Shown: one piece after another, positions 55,636 through 64,000 of the stretch | Layout of the letters: every line of letters starts with the position of its first letter | Numbering within the stretch: the first letter of the stretch is position 1 | From: Candidatus Eisenbacteria bacterium | GTDB lineage: Bacteria; Eisenbacteria; RBG-16-71-46; JAFGJU01 | Length of the DNA stretch: 64,000 nucleotides | Assembly: GCA_026388185.1 (NCBI GenBank) | Contig: JAPLKG010000014.1 | Coordinates: 205,281-269,280, forward strand | Direction: 5' to 3' | The notes under the pieces: generated by a model | The model's input: the letters and a program-made list of their open reading frames with translations, nothing else | What the model was told of the DNA's origin: nothing | The model's database searches: none | Translations under genes and position numbers: made by a program

Positions 55636-56328
55636 CTAGGCCGTCTTTCCTTCTCTGAGTGGCCTGACGTTTCTCCTGGCCCCTCCAATCTCTCTGCGTG
55701 CGCCGGCCGCGAAGGGCACTGTTTCTCCCGGAACCTCATAGGGGTCGGCTCCAAGCACTCTGTGCAGGAAAAGGTACAGAGAATGCCAGGCATGAAAGAG
55801 TTCTCTTCTGTCCTCCTCACTCACCGCCAAAGCAGAGTCAAGGGAAGGGAACAGCTCGAGAATCTCTATGAAGTCCTTTTCCTTCGTGCTCGCTTCTCTC
55901 CTGATGTCACCCATGCCGTGAATGGACTTCAGAAAACTGACCGAGTTGGCCACCGCAACCTTGGCCTTGAGAAAGGAGTTCTCCGCTGCCGGAGACAATT
56001 GAGGTTGCGTACGCGAGAACGAGAAAAAGAAGCCCAGTTCTTCCCAAGACACAAGTAGTCTTCTCAACTTTCTGGTGGTCTTGTTCGGGTGCGCGGCCCA
56101 GAGAGCTCTGGCGAGGCCGGGCCTGCCCGAGAGATAACCGGTCTGCCCCGCACTTTGCAGTCTGGAAATCTGACGTGGCGGCGTGGTTACGAGAGGCACG
56201 GTGGTGTCGCCGGGGGTGGCGAGGTCGGAGGCGACTGTGTTTGAGAGCGGCACGGTCGTCGAAGGCTGGGAACACGATTGGGACGTCTTGGGTGAGATCT
56301 GCAGCCTGAGCTTGCCAAAGAGATTCAT
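55636..56328 (-). CDS. Hypothetical protein downstream of the kor genes
   Basis: The 230-residue protein starts at an ATG with GGAGG 6 nt upstream. It lies 81 nt after the 2-oxoacid:ferredoxin oxidoreductase beta/gamma gene, in the same direction. The N-terminal ~60 residues are Thr/Ser/Pro-rich. The rest is predicted helical with LARALWAAHPNKTTRKLRRL and ELFHAWHSLYLFLHRVLGAD. No membrane segment, metal motif or known family was recognised. It may be an assembly or regulatory partner of the kor enzyme. Its end is 3 nt from the convergent permease end. Confidence 0.6.
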   Translation of the reverse strand: MNLFGKLRLQISPKTSQSCSQPSTTVPLSNTVASDLATPGDTTVPLVTTPPRQISRLQSAGQTGYLSGRPGLARALWAAHPNKTTRKLRRLLVSWEELGFFFSFSRTQPQLSPAAENSFLKAKVAVANSVSFLKSIHGMGDIRREASTKEKDFIEILELFPSLDSALAVSEEDRRELFHAWHSLYLFLHRVLGADPYEVPGETVPFAAGARREIGGARRNVRPLREGKTA

Positions 56329-56409
56329 CTAAACCTCCAGTTCGCAGCTTCGGAGATGCAGCTCGGATCCACACGCAACGCCGCGATCCAAACACGATGC
56401 ATTGAGGCA

Positions 56410-57852
56410 TCACTTCTTGAGAGAGCGCGCGTACTCCATTCCCGTCTCGAGAGCCTTCCTGTTGAGTTCATAGAAGTCCTTTCTCGGCACGGAAATGGGG
56501 ATGGCTTGGAGAACGGCCTCCTTTGAGACGACACATGTATATTCTATCAGGGCTCCGAGTGCAACCATATTCGACACTCTCGTGTCACCGAGGTCGTCGG
56601 CAAGTTTCGCAGCCGGCACCGGCAACACTCTCACGTCACTTCTCTGCGGAGGTCTATCGATGAGCGAGCTCTCGTAGAGAATGAGGCCTCCCGGGACGAC
56701 GTCAGACTCGAACTTCTCAAGAGAAGGTCTGTTCTGTGCGATCAACACCGTGGGGCGCGATACAAGCGGTGAGCCCACCTTGGAATCGCTCAGAATGACG
56801 TGGCAGTTCGCGGTGCCGCCACGCATTTCCGGCCCGTATGAGGGCAGCCAGCTCACCTGATACCCCTGTCTCATTCCGGCCTCGGCGAGCACTAGCCCGA
56901 GAACGAGAATCCCCTGGCCGCCAAAGCCTGCTATCTTGAACTGCGGGTTTCTGTTCTCCGGAGACGGAAAGACTTTCGGGAGAGGCGACTCTTTCTCCTT
57001 CTCTTCCCAACCGAGAATTCTCTTTATCTCGTCAAATGGTGGCGCACCGTCAGGGTCTTTGAAGAAATAGGGAGCCCTTTCCGAAGTCACGTCCTTGAAG
57101 ACCCCGAGCTTGAAGTTTTGTGTTAGCACGTCGGCGACCCAGCGTTTTGCGTCGCGCGGTTCCATTCTCCAACCCGTCGGACAAGGAGAAAGGACTTCGA
57201 CAAGCGAAAACCCCTTTCCGTCAACCTGGCACTGGAGAGCCTTTCTCACAGCTTTCCGTGTCTGATTGATGGACTTCGTGTCGGCGAGAGAGACTCTCTC
57301 TATGTACGCAGGACTTTCCAGTACGGAGAGGATCTCGCAGACCTTTATGGGATATCCTTCGTTCCTGGGGTCCCTTCCCCTGGGCGACGTCATCGTCTTC
57401 TGCCCGACGAGACTGGTCGGCGCCATCTGGCTTCCCGTCATGCCGTAAATCGCGTTGTTGACAAAAAACACCGTGATGTGTTCGCCCCTGTTTGCGGCGT
57501 GGAACACGTTGTTCCATCCTATCGCCGCGAGGTCACCGTCGCCCTGGTACGTTATCACGATCTTGTCGGGATGAGCGCGCTTGATACCGGTCGCGGCCGC
57601 TGGAGCTCTTCCGTGAGCAACCTGTACGTTGCCGACGTCGAAGTAATAGTAGGCGAACACGCTGCAACCCACGGGGCTAATGAAAATGGTCCTGTCGCTC
57701 AGACCCATTTCGTCGAGGGCCTCGGCGATCAATTTGTGAAGATTGCCGTGCCCGCAACCGGGACAGTAGTGAGTCGTGATCTTGTCCGTCCCAGGTTTCC
57801 TTTGGTAACTGTCGTAGAATGTGCGTGGTTTCTTCAGAACTTCAACTGCCAT
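56410..57852 (-). CDS. korB: 2-oxoacid:ferredoxin oxidoreductase, fused beta and gamma subunits
   Basis: The 480-residue protein oxidatively decarboxylates a 2-oxoacid to acyl-CoA with reduced ferredoxin. The beta part (residues ~1-285) has HYCPGCGHGNLHKLIAEALD and the thiamine-diphosphate loop GDGDLAAIGWNNVFHAANR, plus GYPIKVCEIL. The gamma part (~300-480) has FKIAGFGGQGILVLGLVLAE and SWLPSYGPEMRGGTANCHV. Beta and gamma are usually separate. With korA and korD upstream it forms an operon of the 2-oxoglutarate/2-oxoisovalerate (Kor/Vor) type; the exact acid is not evident. The ATG has GAGG about 9 nt upstream. Confidence 0.9.
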   Translation of the reverse strand: MAVEVLKKPRTFYDSYQRKPGTDKITTHYCPGCGHGNLHKLIAEALDEMGLSDRTIFISPVGCSVFAYYYFDVGNVQVAHGRAPAAATGIKRAHPDKIVITYQGDGDLAAIGWNNVFHAANRGEHITVFFVNNAIYGMTGSQMAPTSLVGQKTMTSPRGRDPRNEGYPIKVCEILSVLESPAYIERVSLADTKSINQTRKAVRKALQCQVDGKGFSLVEVLSPCPTGWRMEPRDAKRWVADVLTQNFKLGVFKDVTSERAPYFFKDPDGAPPFDEIKRILGWEEKEKESPLPKVFPSPENRNPQFKIAGFGGQGILVLGLVLAEAGMRQGYQVSWLPSYGPEMRGGTANCHVILSDSKVGSPLVSRPTVLIAQNRPSLEKFESDVVPGGLILYESSLIDRPPQRSDVRVLPVPAAKLADDLGDTRVSNMVALGALIEYTCVVSKEAVLQAIPISVPRKDFYELNRKALETGMEYARSLKK

Positions 57853-57869
57853 ACGTCGGTACCTCTAGC

Positions 57870-58913
57870 TCAGGTTTTCTCCCTGATCTTTTCCAGCAAC
57901 TCCTCCGCCGTCGGGACGGAGCCTCCGTACCTGGTGTAAAGATGTACGGGCCTTCTCCCCTCTACGGCGAGACGCACGTCGTCGACCATTTGTCCGGTCG
58001 AGAGCTCGCACACGAAAAACGCGTCGACTTTCTCCGCGAGTTCACGAATCTTCTTGGTCGGAAACGGCCAGAGACTGATGGGGCGCAGCAAACCGACCGG
58101 GAGCCCGGCCGTCCTCGCCGCATTCACGGCGGTGTGGAGTATTCTCGATACAATTCCGTAGCCTATCGTCACGACTTTTGCGCCGTCCAGTTTGTATTCC
58201 TCGAAGCGAACCTCTTTCGCCTCCACGTCGTCGTATTTTCTCTTCAGATGGCTCACGTGCTCTTCAAGTTCCTCCGGCGACAGGTATATCGAGCTTATGA
58301 GGTTGCCCTTCGTTTCCTTGTCACCCGTCACGGCCCAAGACTTCTCGGGTGGCGGGCTCAGCCTTTCCGGTAGCATGAGTGGCTCAATCATCTGGCCGAC
58401 GAAACCGTCGGTCAGTATTCCGACGGGATTTCTGTACTTGTCGGCGAGCTCGAACGCAAGAATTGTGAGATCACACATTTCCTGGACGCTGTTCGGCGCA
58501 AGCGTGATGACCTTGTAGTTTCCGTGCCCCCCGCCTTTCACCATCTGGTTGTAATCGCTCTGCTCAGGCGCGATGTTGCCCAGTCCGGGGCCTCCGCGCA
58601 TGACGTTCACCACAACGCAAGGCAACTCGGAGCCGGCGCAGTAGGAGATGCCTTCCTGTTTTAGACTCATACCGGGGCTCGAAGAGGCCGTCATGGTCCT
58701 CTGGCCGGCGGACGAGGCGCCGTAGACCATGTTTATCGATGCAATTTCGCTTTCGGCCTGTATGAACGTGCCGCCGGCTTCGGGAATCCACTTCGCGGCG
58801 GCGTGGGTGATCTCGCTGGCAGGCGTAATCGGGTAGCCAAAAAATGACCTGCAACCCGCCAGAATCGCTCCTGCTATGATGGCGTCGTTACCTCTCATCA
58901 GCTTTCGCTTCAT
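57870..58913 (-). CDS. korA: 2-oxoacid:ferredoxin oxidoreductase, alpha subunit
   Basis: The 347-residue protein begins [20 protein letters not shown], followed by [59 protein letters not shown] and [20 protein letters not shown]. These are marks of the Kor/Vor alpha chain. It pairs with the beta-gamma protein 17 nt downstream and the ferredoxin upstream. The ATG at 58913 has AGGAG 8 nt before it; the frame is open beyond but overlaps korD. Confidence 0.92.
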   Translation of the reverse strand: MKRKLMRGNDAIIAGAILAGCRSFFGYPITPASEITHAAAKWIPEAGGTFIQAESEIASINMVYGASSAGQRTMTASSSPGMSLKQEGISYCAGSELPCVVVNVMRGGPGLGNIAPEQSDYNQMVKGGGHGNYKVITLAPNSVQEMCDLTILAFELADKYRNPVGILTDGFVGQMIEPLMLPERLSPPPEKSWAVTGDKETKGNLISSIYLSPEELEEHVSHLKRKYDDVEAKEVRFEEYKLDGAKVVTIGYGIVSRILHTAVNAARTAGLPVGLLRPISLWPFPTKKIRELAEKVDAFFVCELSTGQMVDDVRLAVEGRRPVHLYTRYGGSVPTAEELLEKIREKT

Positions 58914-58990
58914 TCGGCTACTCCTGCTTTCTCGCCTTCTCTTGATCTCTGTCCCTGCACATTCTTCCTGCGTGTTCCTTCTGACATTTC

Positions 58991-59284
58991 TTACTCGTCT
59001 TCGGTCTTCTTGTCGTCCGTTGTCTTGGTCTTCTTGTAGACCTTGATCGCACCCGGCTCGGGGCAAGCGTAGAAGCAAATCCCGCAGCCGGTGCAGCCTT
59101 CGCCCGCGTAGGTAGCTGGATGGTAGCTGCGCTCGTTGAGACTCTCTGACATGACAATGCACTTCTTCGGGCAAGCATCGGCGCACAACTGGCAGCCCTT
59201 GCATTCGGATGGGAAGAACTCAACGTAGGGAGGCTCGTGCGGTGGAGCCTGCTCGTCAGTCTTCTCAGTGGTTTCTTGGGCCAT
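58991..59284 (-). CDS. korD: 2-oxoacid:ferredoxin oxidoreductase, delta (2[4Fe-4S] ferredoxin) subunit
   Basis: The 97-residue protein has two [4Fe-4S] motifs, [15 protein letters not shown] and [17 protein letters not shown], with an acidic N-terminus and a charged Lys/Asp/Glu tail. It is the first gene of the leftward kor operon and passes electrons from the thiamine site to free ferredoxin. A promoter lies about 210 nt upstream. Confidence 0.92.
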   Translation of the reverse strand: MAQETTEKTDEQAPPHEPPYVEFFPSECKGCQLCADACPKKCIVMSESLNERSYHPATYAGEGCTGCGICFYACPEPGAIKVYKKTKTTDDKKTEDE

Positions 59285-59493
59285 CGGCGACTCCTCCGAT
59301 TATGTGCTAATAGTTAGGTTGGCAATCCGGAGTGAGCGGCGCGAATGCCCACTCATAAGCGTCCGCTCCGGAAGCGACACGCACGACTTGCGCGCGAGGG
59401 CGTAGCCTCCCACTCGTGTGGGACGTGCGTTGTTCCAACGCACACGCGGAGCGTCGTTCTGGATACGCTCGGCGCAACACAGCCAAACACACC

Positions 59494-59523
59494 AGTATAA
59501 CAGGAAAACGAGGGACTGTGCAA
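59494..59523 (-). promoter_or_regulatory. Promoter of the kor operon
   Basis: On the minus strand TTGCAC (59518-59523) and TATACT (59494-59499) are 18 nt apart. The ~200-nt leader to korD contains GTGCGTT/AACGCAC and other small stems near 59420-59450, so leader regulation is possible. The 367-nt gap 59285-59651 has no gene. Confidence 0.55.
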
Positions 59524-59574
59524 GAACGGAAGCGAAGCCTGGAGACAGAATCGCGTTCCCATTGTGATAGGGAA

Positions 59575-59604
59575 GAGGCCTCACTGCTAAGGCAGTGAGG
59601 CCTC
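59575..59604 (-). terminator. Perfect 13-bp hairpin terminator
   Basis: GAGGCCTCACTGC (59575-59587) pairs with GCAGTGAGGCCTC (59592-59604) around a 4-nt loop, about 50 nt beyond the stop of the leftward MBL gene. A T-run is missing. Confidence 0.65.
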
Positions 59605-59651
59605 GTACTACTTGCGCGCTTCAAGCAAGGGGTGATAGAGCCAAGCAGCCT

Positions 59652-60662
59652 TTACCGATACAATACCTTGATCTTACCCCAGGTCGTTTCTGTCACTGTG
59701 GTGGGCCAGGTATTATAGTAGGTGTCAACAAAGCCCGTTCCTGTTACCGTGTAGGCCGCCCCGGGCCAAGGGTCAGCTTGGATTATGATTGTTCCTCCGA
59801 CTTTGTCCTTACCCTCAACGGGAGAGGCTCCAGAACCAATCTCGGTCCAGTACGTCTTCACGTTGTGGTTGTGAAGTCTCGTGAGACTTTCAGACCTAAC
59901 GTAACCATAGCCGTTGCTGCCCAAAGAAATCACGGCCACCTCTGGGGTAGTCGCATTGAGCCAAGTGTCGTATGAAGACGTAGCAGAACTATGGTGATGG
60001 ACCTTGTACACCTCCACGTCTCCCACCTCCGGCCCGACCGTGGGTTCCACTGAGGGACTTGCCGTGAGGTCACCTCCCATCACCTCATCAAAACCGCCGT
60101 ACGTGATCTTTAGAACCATACTGAGTGCATTTTCGTCCGTCCCGCCGTAGACCCCGGCCCCATTCAAATCCACGCACTTGATGACGACGGGATAGGCTGA
60201 ACCGGCGTCAAGCGTGATGGTTTGACCCTTAACCATCGTCTGCCTCTTACTGCCCAGGCAACTCACGTAGTTGTTGTAGGTCTGGGAGGTATAGGAAGAG
60301 CCTCTGTCGTATCCGGCGATGTTCAACGCGACGCCGGCACTAAGAAGGTTGCACAGGCAGCCGATGTGGTCGGAGTGGTAATGTGACGCAAAGTGGTAGT
60401 CAACGCTTGTTATCCCCAGACTTTGAACATAGTTCACGATCGGCGAGCAGTTATTGTACGGGCCCTCGTCAACCAGCACGACTTGGCCCAGCGGGCTGAT
60501 GATGATAGCCCCGTCTCCCTGTCCGACGTCGACGTGGTGTATCTGAAGCTTACCGTTTCCCAGCGCCGCCAGCAGACACGGGGCCCACAGGGCTAGCAAC
60601 GCAACACTGAAGATTGCGACAACGAATCGCCTGTCCAGAGAAAGACCTCTGCTCTTGCACAT
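59652..60662 (-). CDS. Secreted ComEC/Rec2-like metallo-beta-lactamase-fold protein
   Basis: The ~336-residue protein begins with a signal peptide (FVVAIFSVALLALWAPCLLA). The MBL fold follows as in the ComEC C-terminal domain: IHHVDVGQGDGAIIISP, HYHSDHIGCLCNLL (metal His/Asp), VMGGDL and VYKVHHHSS. It stands alone, without the ComEC channel. A secreted nuclease or phosphodiesterase-like hydrolase is possible. I chose ATG 60662, though its GGAGG is unusually close; the frame is open to 60776. Confidence 0.75.
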   Translation of the reverse strand: MCKSRGLSLDRRFVVAIFSVALLALWAPCLLAALGNGKLQIHHVDVGQGDGAIIISPLGQVVLVDEGPYNNCSPIVNYVQSLGITSVDYHFASHYHSDHIGCLCNLLSAGVALNIAGYDRGSSYTSQTYNNYVSCLGSKRQTMVKGQTITLDAGSAYPVVIKCVDLNGAGVYGGTDENALSMVLKITYGGFDEVMGGDLTASPSVEPTVGPEVGDVEVYKVHHHSSATSSYDTWLNATTPEVAVISLGSNGYGYVRSESLTRLHNHNVKTYWTEIGSGASPVEGKDKVGGTIIIQADPWPGAAYTVTGTGFVDTYYNTWPTTVTETTWGKIKVLYR

Positions 60663-61128
60663 ATCCTCCGTCCTTCCGTCAGGTTCTACACCAAGTGAGC
60701 TGGGGCTCTCACCGGCTCGCTCCCCAGCGAATAGGCTACCGAAACGGCAACCTTCCTTCCGACACGTGTCGTTCAAGTCCGTGGGGACTCGACGACACTC
60801 TGTTACGCCTCTCTAATACATTATTATATCAGAAGATATCCCGAGAAGCAAGGAATTCAGCGGGTCTGGACGGCCAGCACGGCACAACCGCCCTATTCTT
60901 AATGAGATAAGAGCGTTCGGTCCGGGGGGGAGTCGTTCCCCGTTTCTCGTCGGCGCGACCGCGCACGGTCAATTCGACGTTGACCGGGAACCCCGCTTGT
61001 CATAGTCTGTGAACGATGCGGGTTTCCTGAGAAGGCGCCTTGTCACCGTCGCGAGCGGCAGGCGTACGTCCATCGCCTATCAGGCGACCCTTCGCAGGTG
61101 AGGACCTGTAGCCTGAGGGAGGTTCGTC
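60663..61128. other. Intergenic region between divergent genes
   Basis: It holds a leftward promoter (60823-60851). A weak rightward candidate TTGACC-N17-TAGTCT lies near 60979-61007. A short GGGGA/TCCCC stem lies around 60926-60940. No gene is seen. Confidence 0.4.
60823..60851 (-). promoter_or_regulatory. Promoter of the MBL gene
   Basis: On the minus strand TTGCTT (60846-60851) and consensus TATAAT (60823-60828) are 17 nt apart in an AT-rich block. Confidence 0.5.
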
Positions 61129-62124
61129 ATGAAGCAGTTTACTCATGCATGGTTGGCGTTTGCGGCGATCAGGAGACTGGAGGACGTGAAGCTATCTACC
61201 GCAGATCGGGAGTGTGCCAACTCCCTGACCAGGTGGTTCAAGAATCACAAGGACGGCGTGATAAGGGGGGCATGGTATCCCGATTCAATGATAAAGGACA
61301 TGGCGAGCAGTCACGTTCTGAAGATCACACCAGCCGAAAAAGATCAGAGCAAGAATATGTTCAAGGCGCTCCCGGCCACGTACTTGATCCAGGAATGCAC
61401 GAAGAAATCTCCGCTGAGAGAGAAGTCCTTCGTGATAGACAAAGAGACGAATCTACCCGATCGATGCGAGTCCATCGCGCATTCGGTGATAGACCATCTC
61501 AAGACACAGGAAGGCGAAGAGAAGGGGTCGCCCGTCTCGCCAAGCGACAACCAGATCGCTCTAATACTCTTCATGTTGAGCCACTACGTGGCAGACGGGC
61601 ACGTGCCTTTTCATTGCGACGCCAGAATGTTTTCGAAGGGGAAGAATCTCCACGCGCACGTGGAGGGCCGGTGGGACGAAGCCGTCAGACACTACTATCG
61701 AATTGACGAGGACAACGAACGATTCTTTTACGACTCCAATGGATATCCTTTGATGTTTTCCGGTACGGACGAAGAATATGAGTCTTCGTATCTGAGAGCC
61801 GTTGATGACTCTCTGAAGAACAGGACGTTCACCAAAGAGTTTGGGGACAAGAACAACAACGTTTGGGACTTCATGAGCGCCGTATGTCAGCATTCCTATC
61901 TTCTCTCGTACTCCATGATTCCTCAGGGGTATGACCACACAAACGTTACCCTGAAGAACTGGGAAGCCCTGGGTTCGGCACCGTTTGGGGAAGTCAGCCG
62001 GGCGATTCTGTCTGACGCGATTGATTCGATAGCGCGGGTTTGGTTCAGGGTCTGGCAGAGATATGTGAAATGGGAAGCAGAGCAGAGGAACACAACAAAA
62101 CTGCAAGGAGGTCTAGCGTGCTGA
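61129..62124 (+). CDS. Zinc-dependent phospholipase C/S1-P1 nuclease-like protein
   Basis: The 331-residue protein has the spaced His/Asp residues of the phospholipase C/P1 nuclease fold: [11 protein letters not shown] (His near the N-terminus), [33 protein letters not shown] and [10 protein letters not shown]. These would bind three zinc ions. No signal peptide is visible, unlike most members, so it may be cytoplasmic or use another route. Its last codons overlap the mscL start by 7 nt. Confidence 0.7.
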   Translation: MKQFTHAWLAFAAIRRLEDVKLSTADRECANSLTRWFKNHKDGVIRGAWYPDSMIKDMASSHVLKITPAEKDQSKNMFKALPATYLIQECTKKSPLREKSFVIDKETNLPDRCESIAHSVIDHLKTQEGEEKGSPVSPSDNQIALILFMLSHYVADGHVPFHCDARMFSKGKNLHAHVEGRWDEAVRHYYRIDEDNERFFYDSNGYPLMFSGTDEEYESSYLRAVDDSLKNRTFTKEFGDKNNNVWDFMSAVCQHSYLLSYSMIPQGYDHTNVTLKNWEALGSAPFGEVSRAILSDAIDSIARVWFRVWQRYVKWEAEQRNTTKLQGGLAC

Positions 62125-62573
62125 AGGAATTCAAGGAATTCGCCATGCGTGGCAACGTGGTAGACATGGCCGTGGGTATCATAATCGGCGCGGCCTTTGG
62201 TACCATCGTCAACTCGCTTGTCTCCGACATCATCATGCCGCCCATCGGTCTGTTGCTGGGCAACGTGGACTTCACCAATCTTTTCATAGTGCTGAGACAG
62301 GGCGCCGCCTCCGGCCCCTATTCTTCTCTTGCTCAGGCCCACGAGGCCGGTGCCGTCACGATGAATTACGGTGTTTTCATCAATGCAATCATAAGCTTCC
62401 TCATCGTGGCCTTCGCGGTGTTCCTTCTCGTTCGGAGTGTCAATAGACTGAAGCGCCCGGTGAAGCCTGCTGCTGCCGCGCCGGCGACGAAAGAGTGTCC
62501 TTATTGCCTGTCCGGCATTGCACTGAAGGCAACGCGCTGTCCATTCTGTACCTCTACGCTGGCCACGGTTTAG
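62118..62573 (+). CDS. mscL: Large-conductance mechanosensitive channel with C-terminal zinc ribbon
   Basis: The 151-residue protein starts with GTG behind AAGGAGG and shows the MscL pattern: [40 protein letters not shown] and the second helix [19 protein letters not shown]. The C-terminus adds [18 protein letters not shown], a zinc ribbon present in some MscL proteins. The channel releases solutes on osmotic downshock. Confidence 0.92.
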   Translation: MLKEFKEFAMRGNVVDMAVGIIIGAAFGTIVNSLVSDIIMPPIGLLLGNVDFTNLFIVLRQGAASGPYSSLAQAHEAGAVTMNYGVFINAIISFLIVAFAVFLLVRSVNRLKRPVKPAAAAPATKECPYCLSGIALKATRCPFCTSTLATV

Positions 62574-62760
62574 ACCGGGGTGAAGCTATAGTGTGCGGGC
62601 AACCATAACCATGCGCATTCCATCTCTGATGCGCCGCGACACAATCACAAATGCTGAAAAGGCGAGAAAGGCGCAATCTGCCTCTCAGAAGCGAGGACAA
62701 ATCTGGGTTCGGTGGGTTCGTACTCGAGACCGACGCCCCGAGGGAAAGGAGTTCAAGCAA

Positions 62761-63309
62761 ATGCACGGAACGTGGATACGATCGTCGATATTGTGTGCTC
62801 TCATAGCGCTTACGTCGGTGACTTGCCTCCTATGCTGTTCCAAATGGTCACCGCAGAGGAAGCCCGTTGAGTTGCGATACTTTCCGATTGACGACATGGC
62901 GGGAATCATCACCAGGTCACACGTTGAGATCGATACCATGATTTCGAGCGACGGCAATGGATCTCTGCGAATTGCAGCGCAGGAATCCACGGTGGTGCGC
63001 CTGTTCGAAACGGGCGACGTTAACGTTGAGAACGCCACGTTGATCTATCAAGCCAGGCTCCGCACGGAAAGAGCGGAGGGTAACGTGTACCTGGAAATGT
63101 GGTGCAGTTTTCCTGGCAGGGGGGAGTTCTTCTCGCGCGGACTCACGATGCCGCTGACCGGTACCACGGATTGGACGACGGTGGAGATACCATTCTTCCT
63201 GCAAGGGGGTCAAAATCCTGACAATTTGAAGCTCAATCTGGTCATCACCGGGGCGGGAACCGTGTGGGTTGATGACGTTCGTATCATCAAGGCGCCACGC
63301 GGGCTTTAG
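62761..63309 (+). CDS. Lipoprotein, possible carbohydrate-binding-like domain
   Basis: The 182-residue protein begins at an ATG behind AAGGAG (9 nt) with the leader ILCALIALTSVTCLLCCSK, ending in a lipobox-like Cys. The mature part (TLIYQARLRTERAEGNVYLE, TTDWTTVEIPFFLQGGQNPD, TVWVDDVRIIK) follows the pattern of beta-sandwich domains that bind carbohydrate, with a late 'WVDDV' strand. The function is unknown. An in-frame start at 62593 would add an Arg-rich stretch without homology. Confidence 0.65.
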   Translation: MHGTWIRSSILCALIALTSVTCLLCCSKWSPQRKPVELRYFPIDDMAGIITRSHVEIDTMISSDGNGSLRIAAQESTVVRLFETGDVNVENATLIYQARLRTERAEGNVYLEMWCSFPGRGEFFSRGLTMPLTGTTDWTTVEIPFFLQGGQNPDNLKLNLVITGAGTVWVDDVRIIKAPRGL

Positions 63310-63504
63310 CCGTGCCTTTTCCTACCGAGAGTGCGGGGCATGGTTCAGGGTGCGGGATATCGCCAGGGCGCGCGCATCGTTGTTGGCGGGTAAAAAGGTC
63401 TCCGGAGCGGGCAAAATGATGCTAGAATTAAGAGCTAGCCATTGGTCGCGTTGCGTCGCGCGGCGAGTTCGACGCGCCGCCGATTGCCTGTGCCCTCGGA
63501 GACC

Positions 63505-63852
63505 ATGCACGAGTTAACAGTAGCCCAGAGAATTCTTGAGATTGCAGAAGAAAAGGCCAGAGATTCTGGCCTTTCCAGGATTACGGGAATAAGAGTCCGC
63601 GTGGGCTCTCTTACGACCGTAGTTCCTGAAGCCCTTGACTTCTGCTTTGGCTTTGCGAGGGAAGATACTCTTGCCGGAAATGCGAATCTCGTAATCGAGG
63701 AGGTTCGAGCCGAGGCACGATGCAATTCCTGTGGCATTGTTTTTCCGGTGGAGCAATCCTTCTTTCTCGTTTGTTCTTCCTGTGGTTCTTCTGACACGGC
63801 CCTGCTGAAAGGAACGGAGCTTGATTTGTTGAGCATAGAAGGAGAAATCTAG
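63505..63852 (+). CDS. hypA: Hydrogenase nickel-insertion protein HypA
   Basis: The 115-residue protein starts MHELTVAQRILEIAEEKARD, the conserved nickel-binding N-terminus (Met1-His2-Glu3). It has the zinc site RCNSCGIVFPVEQ and CSSCGSSDTALLKGTEL. HypA delivers nickel to [NiFe] hydrogenase with HypB, whose gene starts 56 nt downstream. This shows a [NiFe] hydrogenase (or urease-like nickel enzyme) in the genome. Confidence 0.93.
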   Translation: MHELTVAQRILEIAEEKARDSGLSRITGIRVRVGSLTTVVPEALDFCFGFAREDTLAGNANLVIEEVRAEARCNSCGIVFPVEQSFFLVCSSCGSSDTALLKGTELDLLSIEGEI

Positions 63853-63908
63853 ATCGCACGCAGTCGCGGCTACCCGCAGGCGCCGGATCGCCGTAGATGG
63901 GAGCACCA

Positions 63909-64000
63909 ATGAAACAAGTGAAAGTACTGACGAAGATTCTTGCGGCAAACGACATGATAGCGGCGGAAAACCGTGCTCTACTCGACTCCCACGGTATCTG
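63909..64000 (+). CDS. hypB: Hydrogenase nickel-incorporation GTPase HypB (N-terminus only, cut by window edge)
   Basis: The first 30 residues, KVLTKILAANDMIAAENRAL and LDSHGI, match HypB just before its GTP-binding domain. GGGAG lies 6 nt before the ATG. The rest is outside the window. Confidence 0.85.
   Translation, partial: MKQVKVLTKILAANDMIAAENRALLDSHGI

Noticed and set aside
57819-58373. Plus-strand frame opposite korA/korB
   Set aside because: It is a shadow of the kor genes.

Overview
The window comes from a moderately high-GC, Gram-negative-type anaerobic bacterium. Secreted proteins with FlgD/T9SS-like C-terminal modules, an OmpA lipoprotein, an IPTL/PEP-CTERM-like tail, M6 metalloproteases and 'SPNGGE' Ig domains suggest an uncultivated lineage of the FCB type (Eisenbacteria, Krumholzibacteriota, Zixibacteria or similar). 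This placement is inference; no rRNA or tRNA gene was recognised. Energy genes point to a strictly anaerobic, ferredoxin- and acetyl-CoA-based metabolism: malic enzyme, ADP-forming acetate-CoA ligase, 2-oxoacid:ferredoxin oxidoreductase, NuoEFG-like and HdrA/MvhD proteins, and HypA/HypB.

Layout. 1-9 kb: a cysteine desulfurase-like gene cut by the left edge, NfeD, an MFS transporter, malic enzyme, fused ADP-forming acyl-CoA synthetase and an M6 protease. 9-16 kb: two small lipoprotein-like genes, a candidate structured RNA with its own promoter and terminator, an asymmetric heterodimeric ABC exporter, UbiE/MenG and a gene-poor stretch with a beta-helix gene remnant. 16-20.6 kb: a 1175-residue modular secreted M6 protease and a DNRLRE-like protein. 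21-36 kb: the main feature, an electron-transfer cluster described below. 36-54 kb: housekeeping and accessory genes (OmpA, glycosyltransferases, a RecB-like nuclease, CopA, HDAC-like, a sigma/anti-sigma fusion, AcpS, Nnr, aldolase, methyltransferase, GH43-like). 54-64 kb: a ferredoxin, a metal permease, the kor operon, a secreted MBL protein, a phospholipase C-like protein, MscL, a lipoprotein, and hypA with the start of hypB.

The 21-36 kb cluster reads NuoE, NuoF, NuoG N-terminus, HdrA, MvhD, HdrCB fusion, Sec-HdrA, HdrA, Sec-MvhD, HdrA/GltD hybrid, HdrA. Two genes are interrupted by in-frame TGA codons exactly where the families carry a redox Cys. Each TGA is followed 25-28 nt later by a perfect hairpin with GG and U in its apical loop, the layout of a bacterial SECIS element. 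I therefore annotate both as selenoproteins: HdrA U55 and MvhD U16, each in a CxxU motif. The set resembles the electron-input module of the Bam (class II benzoyl-CoA reductase) and HdrABC-MvhD/Flx assemblies, but no catalytic output subunit lies beside it. A plausible role is flavin-based electron bifurcation linking NAD(P)H, ferredoxin and a disulfide-type or unknown acceptor.

Regulation visible in sequence includes sigma-70-like promoters (TTGAAA-N17-TATACT, TTGACA-N17-TATCGT, TTGAGA-N17-TATAAT and others). Several very stable hairpins follow genes but lack a U-tract. Many starts are TTG or GTG behind strong Shine-Dalgarno sequences.
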